Origin: Bacillota bacterium
GTDB lineage: Bacteria > Bacillota_I > Bacilli_A > RF39 > UBA660
Length of the DNA: 64,000 bases
Reading direction: 5' to 3'
NCBI GenBank assembly: GCA_015059285.1
Contig: SVAS01000004.1
Coordinates: 1 to 64,000, forward strand
Shown here: piece by piece, positions 26,349-35,291 of the stretch
How positions within the stretch are numbered: position 1 is the stretch's first letter
How the letters are laid out: the number at the start of each line of letters is the position of its first letter
Program-made: the position numbers and the translations under genes
Notes under the pieces: model-generated
What the model was told of the DNA's origin: nothing
Database searches by the model: none
Seen by the model: the letters and a program-made list of their open reading frames with translations, nothing else

Positions 26349-26891
26349 ATGCCAAGAGTTAAAAGTGGTATGACGAATAGAGCTCGTCATAAGAAAGTTT
26401 TAAAAGAAGCTAAAGGTTATTTTGGAAGTAAACATAGATTATATAAGAGTGCTAATGAACAAGTAATGCATGCTGGTAAATATGCATATAGAGATAGAAG
26501 ACAAAAGAAAAGAGATTTCCGTAAATTATGGATTACAAGAATTAATGCTGCTTGCCGTGAAAATGGTATCAGTTATTCAAAATTTATTAATGGTCTATCA
26601 ATTGCTGAAATTACAATCAATAGAAAAATGTTAAGTGAAATTGCTATTGATAATCCTGCATCATTTGCTGAATTAGTAGAAACTGCTAAAAAAGCTTTAG
26701 AAGGAACTTTAGAAGCTCCTAAAGCTGTAAAAATTAAAAAAGAAACTACTAAAGAAGTAAAAGTAGAAAAAGAAGAAACTGAAGATTTATCTAAAAAAAC
26801 AGTAGCAGAACTTAGAGAACTTGCAAAAGCCAAAGATATTAAAGGCGCTTCAACTATGAAAAAAGCCGAATTAATTGATGCTTTAAAATAA
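26349..26891 (+). CDS. rplT: 50S ribosomal protein L20 fused to a C-terminal Rho_N/SAP-like domain
   Basis: Residues 1-117 are standard L20 ([54 protein letters not shown]), needed for large-subunit assembly and for operon feedback. L20 normally ends near residue 118. Here it continues through a lysine/glutamate linker into [34 protein letters not shown], which fits the Rho termination factor N-terminal (SAP-like) nucleic-acid-binding fold. The single reading frame runs without a break to the terminator. The fusion is seen directly; its role is unknown. Confidence 0.93.
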   Translation: MPRVKSGMTNRARHKKVLKEAKGYFGSKHRLYKSANEQVMHAGKYAYRDRRQKKRDFRKLWITRINAACRENGISYSKFINGLSIAEITINRKMLSEIAIDNPASFAELVETAKKALEGTLEAPKAVKIKKETTKEVKVEKEETEDLSKKTVAELRELAKAKDIKGASTMKKAELIDALK

Positions 26892-26914
26892 GAACTATTT
26901 GATAGTTCTTTTTT
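26890..26914 (+). terminator. Terminator of the infC operon
   Basis: AAGAACTA / TAGTTCTT stem with a 5-nt loop, then a T run. Confidence 0.88.
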
Positions 26915-26915
26915 G

Positions 26916-26944
26916 TTGACTAAATATTATGTTTTTTATATAAT
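26916..26944 (+). promoter_or_regulatory. Promoter of the HAD-like gene
   Basis: TTGACT, 17-nt spacer, TATAAT directly after the infC operon terminator. Confidence 0.82.
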
Positions 26945-26968
26945 AAAATTATTAGGAAGTGATATGAT

Positions 26969-27466
26969 ATGAAGAATTTGTATGTTGATTTTGATGGAGT
27001 TATAGTTGATAGTATGAGAGTAACTTATGATATGTTAGATAGATTGGGTGTAGATAGATCTAATTTTGAAAAAATGAGTGAATTTTACTATAATTTGAAT
27101 TGGAAACAAATTCTTTCATTAACACCAATCATCAATGATAGTTTTAATTGTTTAAAAAAAGTCGCAAGTATTAATAAATTTAATATAGCTATATTAACTC
27201 ATGTAAATTCTTTAGATGAAGCAATTGCGAAGGTTAATTATATTAGAAAATATATTAAAAATGTAACAATTATTCCTGTTCCTAGAGAAATATCAAAAAC
27301 TAAAATGATAGAAGCTAAGGATGCCATTTTAATTGATGATTATTCAGGTAATTTAAGAGAATGGGAAGAAGCGGGTGGAATTGGTGTTCAGTTTTCCACA
27401 GATTTAAATAAAAACAAAGGTTTTAAAGTAATAGATAGATTAGATAAAATTATAGATTTGCTTTGA
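26969..27466 (+). CDS. HAD-superfamily hydrolase (5'-nucleotidase/phosphatase-like)
   Basis: Motif I is YVDFDGVIVDS with both catalytic aspartates; motif II is AILTHVN; a lysine follows near SKTKM and motif IV is AILIDDYSGN. The small cap (about 165 aa in total) recalls NT5C/YqfW-type 5'(3')-deoxyribonucleotidases, though the substrate cannot be decided. Ends in TGA. Confidence 0.82.
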   Translation: MKNLYVDFDGVIVDSMRVTYDMLDRLGVDRSNFEKMSEFYYNLNWKQILSLTPIINDSFNCLKKVASINKFNIAILTHVNSLDEAIAKVNYIRKYIKNVTIIPVPREISKTKMIEAKDAILIDDYSGNLREWEEAGGIGVQFSTDLNKNKGFKVIDRLDKIIDLL

Positions 27467-27527
27467 TGCAAATTTTTCTTTTAGGCTAATTTATGATATA
27501 ATATGTATACCAATGGGGGTGTGGCTT

Positions 27528-28772
27528 ATGAAACTTGGTTATCAAATGGCTCTACTTGTTGATAAAACTTTAAAGGAACAAGGCTACGATAGAAACATTA
27601 ATGAATTAGATAAGATGTTTAACTTTTTTTCTGAAGAGGAATTAAGTATGATTACAGAACTTGAACTGACAGAAATGTATGATGTTTCTGGAATTGAACA
27701 CTTAACTAATTTGAAAAAATTATATATTGGTAGTATAGATTTTTCTAAAGCAACTACAGGAAAATCTATAAAATATAATTCTTATATAAACAAAATCTTT
27801 GATTTTGGGTTTTTACGTGAACTAAAAACTTTAGAAGAACTTCAAATAGAAAATGATGTTAATATTAAGAGTTTAGATGTTTCAAATCTTGAAAACTTAC
27901 AAACTTTAATATTAATTCATAATCCAAAGCTTTCAAAATTAAAGGGTTTAGAGGATTTAAAACAATTAAAAAATGTTGTAATTTATGGGAATAATATTAC
28001 ATCCGATTTTGATATACAACGTTATATAGAAAATACTTTAGCAACTCAGACTAATATACTTGATATAAGTATGTATATGAGTGCTGTTAAAGGAGATAGA
28101 GGTCTTGCCAAATTAATTAGTGATGCCGTTCTTTTAGGAAAAACACAATTAAAGTTTGGTGAATATATAGGATTTTTAAATTTATCAGTTGTAAAACCAG
28201 AAAATTTATACGATATGTATACTAAACTAGATATATTCTTTAAAAGAAATGATTTATATAACGCTTCAGAAATAGATAAGATCGCATTTGTTTACAATTA
28301 TGTTGTAAGAAATGTTAGATTTGCTAAAGAAGAATTGGAAAGAAGAAATAATGAATTTTTAAATATAAAAAGACAAAATAAAGAAGTCCCAGATTATTTA
28401 GTTAAAAATTTCATTTCCTTACATAATAGTTATATTGCTTTCCACTTTAAAAAAGCTAATTGCGAAGGAACAGTTAATTTAATGAATTTTATGTTTCATA
28501 TGTTAGGAATTCAAAGTACAAATGTACATTGTATAGATAAAAGATTTAAGAATTGTTTTAGCCCAAATCATTCTTTAATTCGTGTAATGTGTGATAATGA
28601 TTGGTATTATTGTGATCCGACATATGATTTAAAAGAACCAAACAAATATTTTATGAAAAAATTTGAACAACTACAAGATACACATTTATTTAGTGATTTT
28701 GAAGTGATGTTGAACGAGGAGAAGAAAAATGAAAAACATAATGGAACAGATTTTAACAGGCCAACTAAGTAG
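27528..28772 (+). CDS. Leucine-rich-repeat protein with transglutaminase-like domain
   Basis: The first ~170 residues contain several leucine-rich-repeat-like units (LTNLKKLYIGS, LKTLEELQIEN, LENLQTLILIHNPKLSKLKGLEDL). The C-terminal half has a transglutaminase-like triad: Cys in KANCEGTVNLMNFM, His in SPNHSLIRVM and Asp in WYYCDPTYD. No signal peptide is seen, so it probably acts in the cytoplasm. The ATG at 27528 follows GGGGGTGTGG; the ORF-track ATG at 27513 lies before it. Its last 44 nt overlap the HD-domain gene, so the two are coupled. Function unknown. Confidence 0.78.
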   Translation: MKLGYQMALLVDKTLKEQGYDRNINELDKMFNFFSEEELSMITELELTEMYDVSGIEHLTNLKKLYIGSIDFSKATTGKSIKYNSYINKIFDFGFLRELKTLEELQIENDVNIKSLDVSNLENLQTLILIHNPKLSKLKGLEDLKQLKNVVIYGNNITSDFDIQRYIENTLATQTNILDISMYMSAVKGDRGLAKLISDAVLLGKTQLKFGEYIGFLNLSVVKPENLYDMYTKLDIFFKRNDLYNASEIDKIAFVYNYVVRNVRFAKEELERRNNEFLNIKRQNKEVPDYLVKNFISLHNSYIAFHFKKANCEGTVNLMNFMFHMLGIQSTNVHCIDKRFKNCFSPNHSLIRVMCDNDWYYCDPTYDLKEPNKYFMKKFEQLQDTHLFSDFEVMLNEEKKNEKHNGTDFNRPTK

Positions 28773-30255
28773 TTTAGAGACAAATTCAAATGCAATCGCT
28801 AAATATGTAACTGAAGAAAACATATTAGAACTTGTTAATATTTTAAAAGGTATAAAAGAAGATAAATTATATTCTAGTCAAATACATGGTCTTTATCATA
28901 GTGAAAAAGTACTTTTATTTGCATATTTAATAGCAAAACATCAAAATTTAAATCCTGTTGATTTTCAAATAATTATAGATGCGGCTTTATATCATGATAT
29001 AAGACGTGAAAATGATTTTGAAGACCCTTTCCATGGGTATGCTAGTGCCTTAAAAATAGGTGAAGTAGTAGACCATGAAATATATCAAGATAAAACAAAT
29101 TTAGAATTACTTAAAGCAATTGTAGATCTTCATTCTCAAGACGATATTAGAGAACGCCAAAATTTTGAACTCTATGAACTAGATGAAAAAGAATATGAAA
29201 GATATAAAGTATTAGCTACTATTTTAAAAGATGCTGATGGTTTAGATAGAACTAGATTTAGTGAAAAAAGTATGGCTACTTTAGATCCTAAGTTTTTAAG
29301 GTTAGATTTTTCTAAAAATCTAATTTCTTTATCTAAAGAAATTAATTTAATGTATTATGAAGTTATAGAAAATAATATGCAAGAACATATTGTGGATAAT
29401 TCTAAAGGTGGTTCTTGTTTCCACAGTATTAGTTTTGATTTCTTTAAATTAAATTCTATTTTAACGTATGGTGTTTTATCCGCATCAGAAATAAAAAAAC
29501 AACATTTAAATGTACCACGTAATTTTGAAGGTGGAAACTCTAATAATTGGATTTCTGTTGTAGATGCATCTCTTATAAAACATCAATATACAGGCTTTAA
29601 AAATTTTACAAAACATGGAATAAGTTTTTTATGTGAAGTTCCAGAAATGATTTTACCAGTAGAAGGAAGTCATAAAGCTGAAGCTATTCAAAAAGGCTTA
29701 CCATTTGATAAAAGTGGACATTTAGATGAAAAATATGTTTATTCTAAAATTCCTGTTGAAAATATTCTTTGCACAATTGTACCTGAAGAATATATTAATA
29801 CTGATATAAGAAGTTTAACTTATTTATATAATTCATTAGATTTTGATTTATTTGTTAGTAGAATCAAGTATTATATTGATAGATTTAATGAAGAAGAAAT
29901 TGCTTTTTATGATAAAGAAGTATTTACTAAAGATATATTTGATGAGTTATTAGCAAAATATAAAATGGAAATAGATAAATTTATTGAATCTAAAAAAACT
30001 GGTGATGATAGAAAATTAGTAGAAAATAATCTTACAATCCTTTTAAATGAATTAAACAAATATATTCAAAATGCTATGTATAAATATTATGCAAAAGTAT
30101 TAAATAAAACTGGAAATATAAGTGTTTTAGATGTAGTAACACATGAAATGTCTAAAAGTGGTATTGATTATAATTATATATGTGGTAATGCCGAAGCTAT
30201 ATTTATGTTTAATTCAATAAATAAAGGTAGTAATGAAAGTGAAAAAACTTTTTAG
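28729..30255 (+). CDS. HD-domain protein, unassigned
   Basis: The N-terminal third holds an HD phosphohydrolase-like pattern: SQIHGLYHSEKVLLFAYLI (first His), DAALYHDIRREND (HD pair) and ATILKDADGLDRTRF (distal Asp). The remaining ~300 residues show no domain I recognise, though the segment around GGSCFHSISFDF to HGISFLCEVPEM is compact and the C-terminal ~120 residues look helical. Starts inside the preceding gene with its own GAGGAG site. HD proteins may act on nucleotides, but the substrate is unknown. The CIRCE element of clpB begins at its stop codon. Confidence 0.75.
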   Translation: MKNIMEQILTGQLSSLETNSNAIAKYVTEENILELVNILKGIKEDKLYSSQIHGLYHSEKVLLFAYLIAKHQNLNPVDFQIIIDAALYHDIRRENDFEDPFHGYASALKIGEVVDHEIYQDKTNLELLKAIVDLHSQDDIRERQNFELYELDEKEYERYKVLATILKDADGLDRTRFSEKSMATLDPKFLRLDFSKNLISLSKEINLMYYEVIENNMQEHIVDNSKGGSCFHSISFDFFKLNSILTYGVLSASEIKKQHLNVPRNFEGGNSNNWISVVDASLIKHQYTGFKNFTKHGISFLCEVPEMILPVEGSHKAEAIQKGLPFDKSGHLDEKYVYSKIPVENILCTIVPEEYINTDIRSLTYLYNSLDFDLFVSRIKYYIDRFNEEEIAFYDKEVFTKDIFDELLAKYKMEIDKFIESKKTGDDRKLVENNLTILLNELNKYIQNAMYKYYAKVLNKTGNISVLDVVTHEMSKSGIDYNYICGNAEAIFMFNSINKGSNESEKTF

Positions 30256-30278
30256 CACTCATACTTGACAAGTGCTAA
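30252..30278 (+). promoter_or_regulatory. CIRCE operator (HrcA binding site) of clpB
   Basis: TTAGCACTC, N9, AAGTGCTAA: one base off the perfect inverted repeat. It overlaps the -35 of the clpB promoter, so HrcA would block it. Confidence 0.93.
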
Positions 30279-30292
30279 AATAGTGTTATAAT
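30265..30292 (+). promoter_or_regulatory. clpB promoter
   Basis: TTGACA (inside the CIRCE spacer and right arm), 16-nt spacer, TATAAT. Confidence 0.88.
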
Positions 30293-30295
30293 TAG

Positions 30296-30322
30296 AAGTG
30301 AATGTTATGCATTCACTTTTTT
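30296..30322 (+). promoter_or_regulatory. Terminator-like hairpin in the clpB leader
   Basis: AAGTGAATG, loop TTATG, CATTCACTT followed by Ts, between the promoter and the clpB ribosome-binding site. It may attenuate transcription or shield the leader; inference only. Confidence 0.6.
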
Positions 30323-30344
30323 AAATATATAAGGAGGGATACTT

Positions 30345-32444
30345 ATGAATATGAATGAAGTAAACGAAAATGTTTTAGAAAAATATGGACGTGATATTAC
30401 TAAAAATATACGTGATGGTAAAACAGATCCTGTAATTGGAAGAGATGAAGAGATTAGAAGTATCACTCGTATTTTATCTAGAAAAACTAAAAATAATCCT
30501 GTTTTAATCGGTGAACCAGGAGTAGGTAAAACAGCTATTGTAGAAGGTCTTGCTCAAAGAATAATCAAAGGTGATGTTCCAAATAGTCTAAAAAATAAAA
30601 CTATTTGGGAATTAGATATGGGTTCTATTGTAGCAGGTGCTAAATTCCGTGGTGAATTAGAAGAAAGGTTGAAAGCAGTACTTAAAAAAGTTAAAGAATC
30701 AGAGGGGTCTATTATTATGTTTATTGATGAAATTCATATGATAGTAGGTGCAGGGGCAGAAGGGGCAATGGATGTAAGTAATATGTTAAAACCAATGCTT
30801 GCCCGTGGTGAAGTACATTGTATAGGAGCAACCACTTTAAATGAATATCGTAAATATATTGAAAAAGATGGTGCTTTAGAACGAAGATTTCAAAAAGTAC
30901 TTGTACAAGAACCAACTGTTATGGATACTATTACTATCCTAAGAGGGTTAAAACAAAGATTTGAAGTTTATCATGGAGTAAATATTAAAGATAGTGCTTT
31001 AGTAGCTGCATCTACCTTATCAGATCGTTATATAACTGATCGTTTTTTACCTGATAAAGCTATTGATTTAATAGATGAAGCATGTGCTACTATTAAAGTT
31101 CAAATGGATTCTGTTCCTGAAGAATTAGATAAATTAAATCGTGAAATTATGCAACTGCAAATAGAAAAAGAAGCATTAAAAAAAGAAAAAGACGAAATGT
31201 CTAAAAACAGAGTAATTGAACTTGATGAAAAATTAAATAAATTAAAAATTAAACAATCTAAATATCAAAGTGATTGGGAAGATGAAAAAGATATAAATGA
31301 TAAGATAAGTCGTAAAAAAGAAGAAATTGAAAATATTAAGTTTAAATTAGAACAAGCTGAAAATAATTATGATTTAGAAACCGCCGCTAAATTAAGACAT
31401 GGTATTTTACCAAACTTAAATCAAGAATTAGATGTTTTAAATAAACAAAATAAATCAAAAATTTTAAGTGATACTATTGATGAAGAAAGTGTTGCCACTA
31501 TTATTTCTCGTTCTATGAATATTCCTATTACTAAATTAGTTGGTGGAGAACGTGAAAAGTTAATTAATTTAGAAAACAATATGAAAAATCGTGTTAAAGG
31601 ACAAGATAGTGCATTAAAGCTTGTAAGTAATGCTATTATAAGAGCTAGAGCTGGAATAAAAGATCCAACAAAACCAATAGGCTCATTCATATTTTTAGGG
31701 CCAACTGGAGTAGGAAAGACTGAAGTTGCTAAAACACTCGCTTATGAACTTTTTGATGATGAACGCCATATGATAAGAATTGATATGAGTGAATATATGG
31801 AAAGTTTTTCAGTATCTCGTTTAATTGGAGCTCCACCTGGTTATGTAGGTTATGATGAAGGGGGACAATTAACAGAAGCGGTTCGAAGAAATCCATATAG
31901 TATAGTTTTATTTGATGAAATAGAAAAAGCTCATAAAGATGTATTTAATATTTTACTTCAAATATTAGACGATGGTAGAATTACAGATTCTCAAGGTAGA
32001 ACAGTGGATTTTAAAAACACAATTATTATTATGACTTCTAACTTAGGTAGTGAATATATCTTAGAAAATAATAATGATAGTAAAAATCTTATAATGAATT
32101 CTTTAAAGCAAACATTTAAACCAGAATTTATTAATCGTATAGATGAAATTGTTATTTTTAATTCTTTATCTAAAGAAGTAGTAAATGATATTATTGACAA
32201 AATTATTATAGATTTAGAATTAAGATTAAAAGATAAACATTTAAAAATTAAACTTACTGATAAAGCAAAAGATTATATTTTAGAAAATGCTTATGATGAA
32301 GTATATGGAGCTCGTCCAATTAAAAGATTTATTAATCATCATATTGAAACAATGCTAGCAAACGCTATTATAAATGATAAAATAAAAATAAATTCTGAAA
32401 TTATTATTGATGTTAAAGATAATAAATTAATATTAAATATATAA
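30345..32444 (+). CDS. clpB: ClpB-type disaggregase lacking the N-terminal domain
   Basis: Hsp100 ATPase that works with DnaK to rescue aggregated proteins. Two AAA+ modules are present: Walker [10 protein letters not shown] near residue 56 and GPTGVGKTE near residue 453, with Walker [10 protein letters not shown] and [10 protein letters not shown]. Between them lies a coiled coil matching the ClpB middle domain. The C-terminus ([14 protein letters not shown]) is ClpB-like. The usual N-terminal substrate domain (~150 aa) is absent: the protein starts at [23 protein letters not shown], and the site AAGGAGGGA fixes this start. No ClpP-docking IGF-type loop is obvious. Under CIRCE control like dnaK. 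Confidence 0.93.
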   Translation: MNMNEVNENVLEKYGRDITKNIRDGKTDPVIGRDEEIRSITRILSRKTKNNPVLIGEPGVGKTAIVEGLAQRIIKGDVPNSLKNKTIWELDMGSIVAGAKFRGELEERLKAVLKKVKESEGSIIMFIDEIHMIVGAGAEGAMDVSNMLKPMLARGEVHCIGATTLNEYRKYIEKDGALERRFQKVLVQEPTVMDTITILRGLKQRFEVYHGVNIKDSALVAASTLSDRYITDRFLPDKAIDLIDEACATIKVQMDSVPEELDKLNREIMQLQIEKEALKKEKDEMSKNRVIELDEKLNKLKIKQSKYQSDWEDEKDINDKISRKKEEIENIKFKLEQAENNYDLETAAKLRHGILPNLNQELDVLNKQNKSKILSDTIDEESVATIISRSMNIPITKLVGGEREKLINLENNMKNRVKGQDSALKLVSNAIIRARAGIKDPTKPIGSFIFLGPTGVGKTEVAKTLAYELFDDERHMIRIDMSEYMESFSVSRLIGAPPGYVGYDEGGQLTEAVRRNPYSIVLFDEIEKAHKDVFNILLQILDDGRITDSQGRTVDFKNTIIIMTSNLGSEYILENNNDSKNLIMNSLKQTFKPEFINRIDEIVIFNSLSKEVVNDIIDKIIIDLELRLKDKHLKIKLTDKAKDYILENAYDEVYGARPIKRFINHHIETMLANAIINDKIKINSEIIIDVKDNKLILNI

Positions 32445-32445
32445 T

Positions 32446-32468
32446 AAAAAAGACTTATAGTCTTTTTT
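32446..32468 (+). terminator. Terminator of clpB
   Basis: AAAAAGACT / AGTCTTTTT stem with a 3-nt loop. Confidence 0.85.
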
Positions 32469-32515
32469 CGTTGTGAAAAAAAGATATTTATAGTAAAATA
32501 ATAATAGGTGATAAA

Positions 32516-33889
32516 ATGATTAACATTAAATCGGATTCAAGAAAAATAAAACCAGGAGATACATTTATAGCTATTAAATGTGAAGTTAACGATGGACATA
32601 AATATATAGATAAAGCAATTGAAAATGGCGCTACTAAAATAATAGCGGAATACGGAAGTTATAGTGTAGAAACTAAAATAGTAGATGATACTAGAAAGTA
32701 TATGAATGAATATTTAAAGGAAAACTATAATAAGTATTTAGAAGAAATGACTATTATTGGTGTAACTGGAACTAATGGAAAGACTACAACATCTTACCTA
32801 ATTTATTCCGCACTTAATAAATTAGGTAAAAAATGTGCTTATATTGGAACAATTGGTTATTATTTAGATAAAAAAGTAACAAATCTTCCAAATACTAATC
32901 CAGATATATGTGATATGTATGATTTAATTATTAATGCTTATGATTTAGGATATCGTTATGTTGTATTAGAAGCTAGTAGTCATGGACTTTACAATGGTAG
33001 GTTAGAAGGTATTACTTTTGATTACACAATATTTACTAATTTAACTAGAGATCATTTAGATTTTCATAAAACAATGGAAAATTATGCTCTAGCAAAAACT
33101 TTATTATTTAAAAAATTAAAGCCAAATGGGCTTGGTATTGTGAATGTTGATGATAAATATAAAGATTATTTTTTAACTAATAAAACTTTAACTTATGGTA
33201 TAAATTCTAATGAATATAAAATTAATAATTATAAAGAACATAATCAAGGCACATTTATTAGTCTAAATGTAAAAGGAAAAGAAATAGAAGTGAATTCACC
33301 TTTACTTGGAGATTATAATGTTTATAATTTATTATGTTTAATAATTATTTTAGATAATATAGGTATTGATTTTGAAAAAATTAATACTTTAATTCCAACT
33401 TTATCTTGTCCGCCTGGTAGAATGGATATGGTTAAGTGGAAAACAAATAGTATCGTTATTGATTATGCACATACACCAGATGCTATGGAGCAAATTTTAA
33501 AAACAGTTAGAAAAACAACAGATGGAAATATATATACAGTTTTTGGTTGTACAGGTGATAGAGATAGAGAAAAAAGACCTATGATGATGGATATCGCAAC
33601 TAATCTTTCTACTAAAGTAATAGTTACGATTGATGATCCTCATAATGAAGATGTTAATCAAATTATTGATGATATGTTAAAAAATAATACTAAAACTAAT
33701 TTTGAAATTTGTTTAGATAGAGGTAAGGCTATTGAAAAAGGAATTAATTTATTAAAAGATAAAGATATTTTAGCTATACTTGGTAAAGGACATGAAGAAG
33801 TTATTATTTATAAAGATGAAAGAATTCCTTTTAATGATAAGAAAAAAGTAGAAGAAATAATTAAAAATAAAGAAACAGTAGAAATTTAG
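32516..33889 (+). CDS. MurE-like UDP-N-acetylmuramyl-tripeptide synthetase, divergent paralogue
   Basis: Mur ligase: adds an amino acid to UDP-MurNAc-L-Ala-D-Glu. It has the three Mur domains, with the P-loop GVTGTNGKTTTSYL, the LTRDHLDFHKTMENYALAK region (carbamylated-lysine side) and YAHTPDAMEQIL. The specificity loop reads DDPHNEDV instead of the meso-DAP signature DNPRxEDP present in the next gene. LEASSHGLYNGR also departs from the usual MEVSSHAL. It may use another amino acid or serve a special envelope or spore step. 457 aa; start behind AGGTGATAAA. Confidence 0.85.
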   Translation: MINIKSDSRKIKPGDTFIAIKCEVNDGHKYIDKAIENGATKIIAEYGSYSVETKIVDDTRKYMNEYLKENYNKYLEEMTIIGVTGTNGKTTTSYLIYSALNKLGKKCAYIGTIGYYLDKKVTNLPNTNPDICDMYDLIINAYDLGYRYVVLEASSHGLYNGRLEGITFDYTIFTNLTRDHLDFHKTMENYALAKTLLFKKLKPNGLGIVNVDDKYKDYFLTNKTLTYGINSNEYKINNYKEHNQGTFISLNVKGKEIEVNSPLLGDYNVYNLLCLIIILDNIGIDFEKINTLIPTLSCPPGRMDMVKWKTNSIVIDYAHTPDAMEQILKTVRKTTDGNIYTVFGCTGDRDREKRPMMMDIATNLSTKVIVTIDDPHNEDVNQIIDDMLKNNTKTNFEICLDRGKAIEKGINLLKDKDILAILGKGHEEVIIYKDERIPFNDKKKVEEIIKNKETVEI

Positions 33890-33896
33890 GTTAAAC

Positions 33897-33934
33897 ACAC
33901 TTCAATATAATTTTCATAAATTATATTGAGGTGT
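33897..33934 (+). promoter_or_regulatory. Hairpin between the two murE genes enclosing a ribosome-binding site
   Basis: ACACTTCAATATAAT pairs with ATTATATTGAGGTGT (15 bp with one T-G), followed by a T run. The 3' arm contains GAGGTG, the site for the ATG at 33941. It looks like a terminator and would also hide the start of the second murE. Confidence 0.75.
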
Positions 33935-33940
33935 TTTTTT

Positions 33941-35287
33941 ATGAATATAAAAATAGATTCAAGGAAAATAAAACCAGGAGATATTTTTGTAGCTTTAAAT
34001 ACTTATAATGATGGACATAAATATATAAACGATGCAATAGATAAAGGAGCAAAAAAAATAATTGCTTCTAAAGGGTGTTATAGTGTAGAAACAATAATAG
34101 TATCAGATACCAAAGATTATCTTATTAATCATTTAAAAAATAACTATTATAATCAAATAAAAGATTTAAAAATAATTGGAATAACTGGTACTAATGGAAA
34201 AACGACAACTAGTTATTTAATTTGGCAAACTTTAAATAAATTAGGTAAAAAATGTGCATATATTGGAACAATTGGTTTTTATATAAATGAGAAAATAAGA
34301 GATTTAAATAATACTACTCCAGAAATATTAGATGTATATGAAATGCTTATAGAATGTAAAGAAAAAGATTGTGAATATGTAGTTATGGAAGTTAGTAGTC
34401 ATGCTTTAGAACAAAGAAGAGTAGATGGAATACTTTTTGATTATGCAATATTTACTAATTTAACAGAAGATCATTTAGATTATCATAAAACAATGGGAAA
34501 TTATGCTTTAGCTAAACAAAAGCTTTTTGAAAAATTAAAAGAAAATGGTAAGGCTATTATAAATGTTGATGATAAATATCATAACTATTTTTTAAAAAAA
34601 GGTGATATTACTTATGGTTTTAATGAAAGTAATATTCAAATTTTAAATTATGATATAAACTTTAAAAGTAATTTTGATTTGAAAATTAATAATGAAATAT
34701 ATGATTTTGAAACAAATTTACTAGGTAAATATAATATTTATAATATAACTGCTCTAATTAGTGTTTTAGTTAATTTAAATGTAGATATAAATGTTATAAG
34801 ATATTTAGTAACTACATTAACAGCACCCGTAGGTCGTATGGAATTTATAAATTATAATACTAACCAAATTATTATTGATTATGCACATACACCAGATGCT
34901 TTAGAAAATATTTTACTTTCCGTTAGAGAATTTTGTAAAGGAAAAATATATGTGATATTAGGTTGTGGAGGTAACCGTGATAAAACTAAAAGACCTATAA
35001 TGGCTAAAATTGCGACTGATCTTGCTGATTATGCAATATTTACAAGTGATAATCCGAGAGATGAAGATCCGAGTAAAATAATAGAAGATATGATAAATGA
35101 TTTAGAAAATGATAATTATGAGGTTGACGTAAACCGAGAAAAAGCTATTAATAAGGGTATACAAAAACTAGGTAAAAATGATATACTATTGTTGCTTGGT
35201 AAAGGTCATGAAACATACCAAGTTATAAAAAATGAAAGAATTCATTTTGATGATAAAGAAAAAGTATTAAATTTCATTAGGAGATGA
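33941..35287 (+). CDS. murE: UDP-MurNAc-L-alanyl-D-glutamate--2,6-diaminopimelate ligase (MurE)
   Basis: Canonical copy: P-loop GITGTNGKTTTSYLI, MEVSSHALEQRRVDG, LTEDHLDYHKTMGNYALAK and the meso-DAP-binding signature SDNPRDEDP, followed by GKGHETYQ. This predicts DAP-type peptidoglycan. The ORF-track TTG at 33926 lies in the hairpin; ATG 33941, 7 nt after GAGGTG, is chosen (448 aa). mraY starts 4 nt after its stop, the standard dcw-cluster order. Confidence 0.93.
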   Translation: MNIKIDSRKIKPGDIFVALNTYNDGHKYINDAIDKGAKKIIASKGCYSVETIIVSDTKDYLINHLKNNYYNQIKDLKIIGITGTNGKTTTSYLIWQTLNKLGKKCAYIGTIGFYINEKIRDLNNTTPEILDVYEMLIECKEKDCEYVVMEVSSHALEQRRVDGILFDYAIFTNLTEDHLDYHKTMGNYALAKQKLFEKLKENGKAIINVDDKYHNYFLKKGDITYGFNESNIQILNYDINFKSNFDLKINNEIYDFETNLLGKYNIYNITALISVLVNLNVDINVIRYLVTTLTAPVGRMEFINYNTNQIIIDYAHTPDALENILLSVREFCKGKIYVILGCGGNRDKTKRPIMAKIATDLADYAIFTSDNPRDEDPSKIIEDMINDLENDNYEVDVNREKAINKGIQKLGKNDILLLLGKGHETYQVIKNERIHFDDKEKVLNFIRR

Positions 35288-35291
35288 TTTT

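Noticed and set aside
27466-27512. Possible use of TGA as tryptophan (Mollicutes code)
   Set aside because: TGA ends the HAD gene and nfo at the expected lengths, and tryptophan is encoded by TGG throughout.
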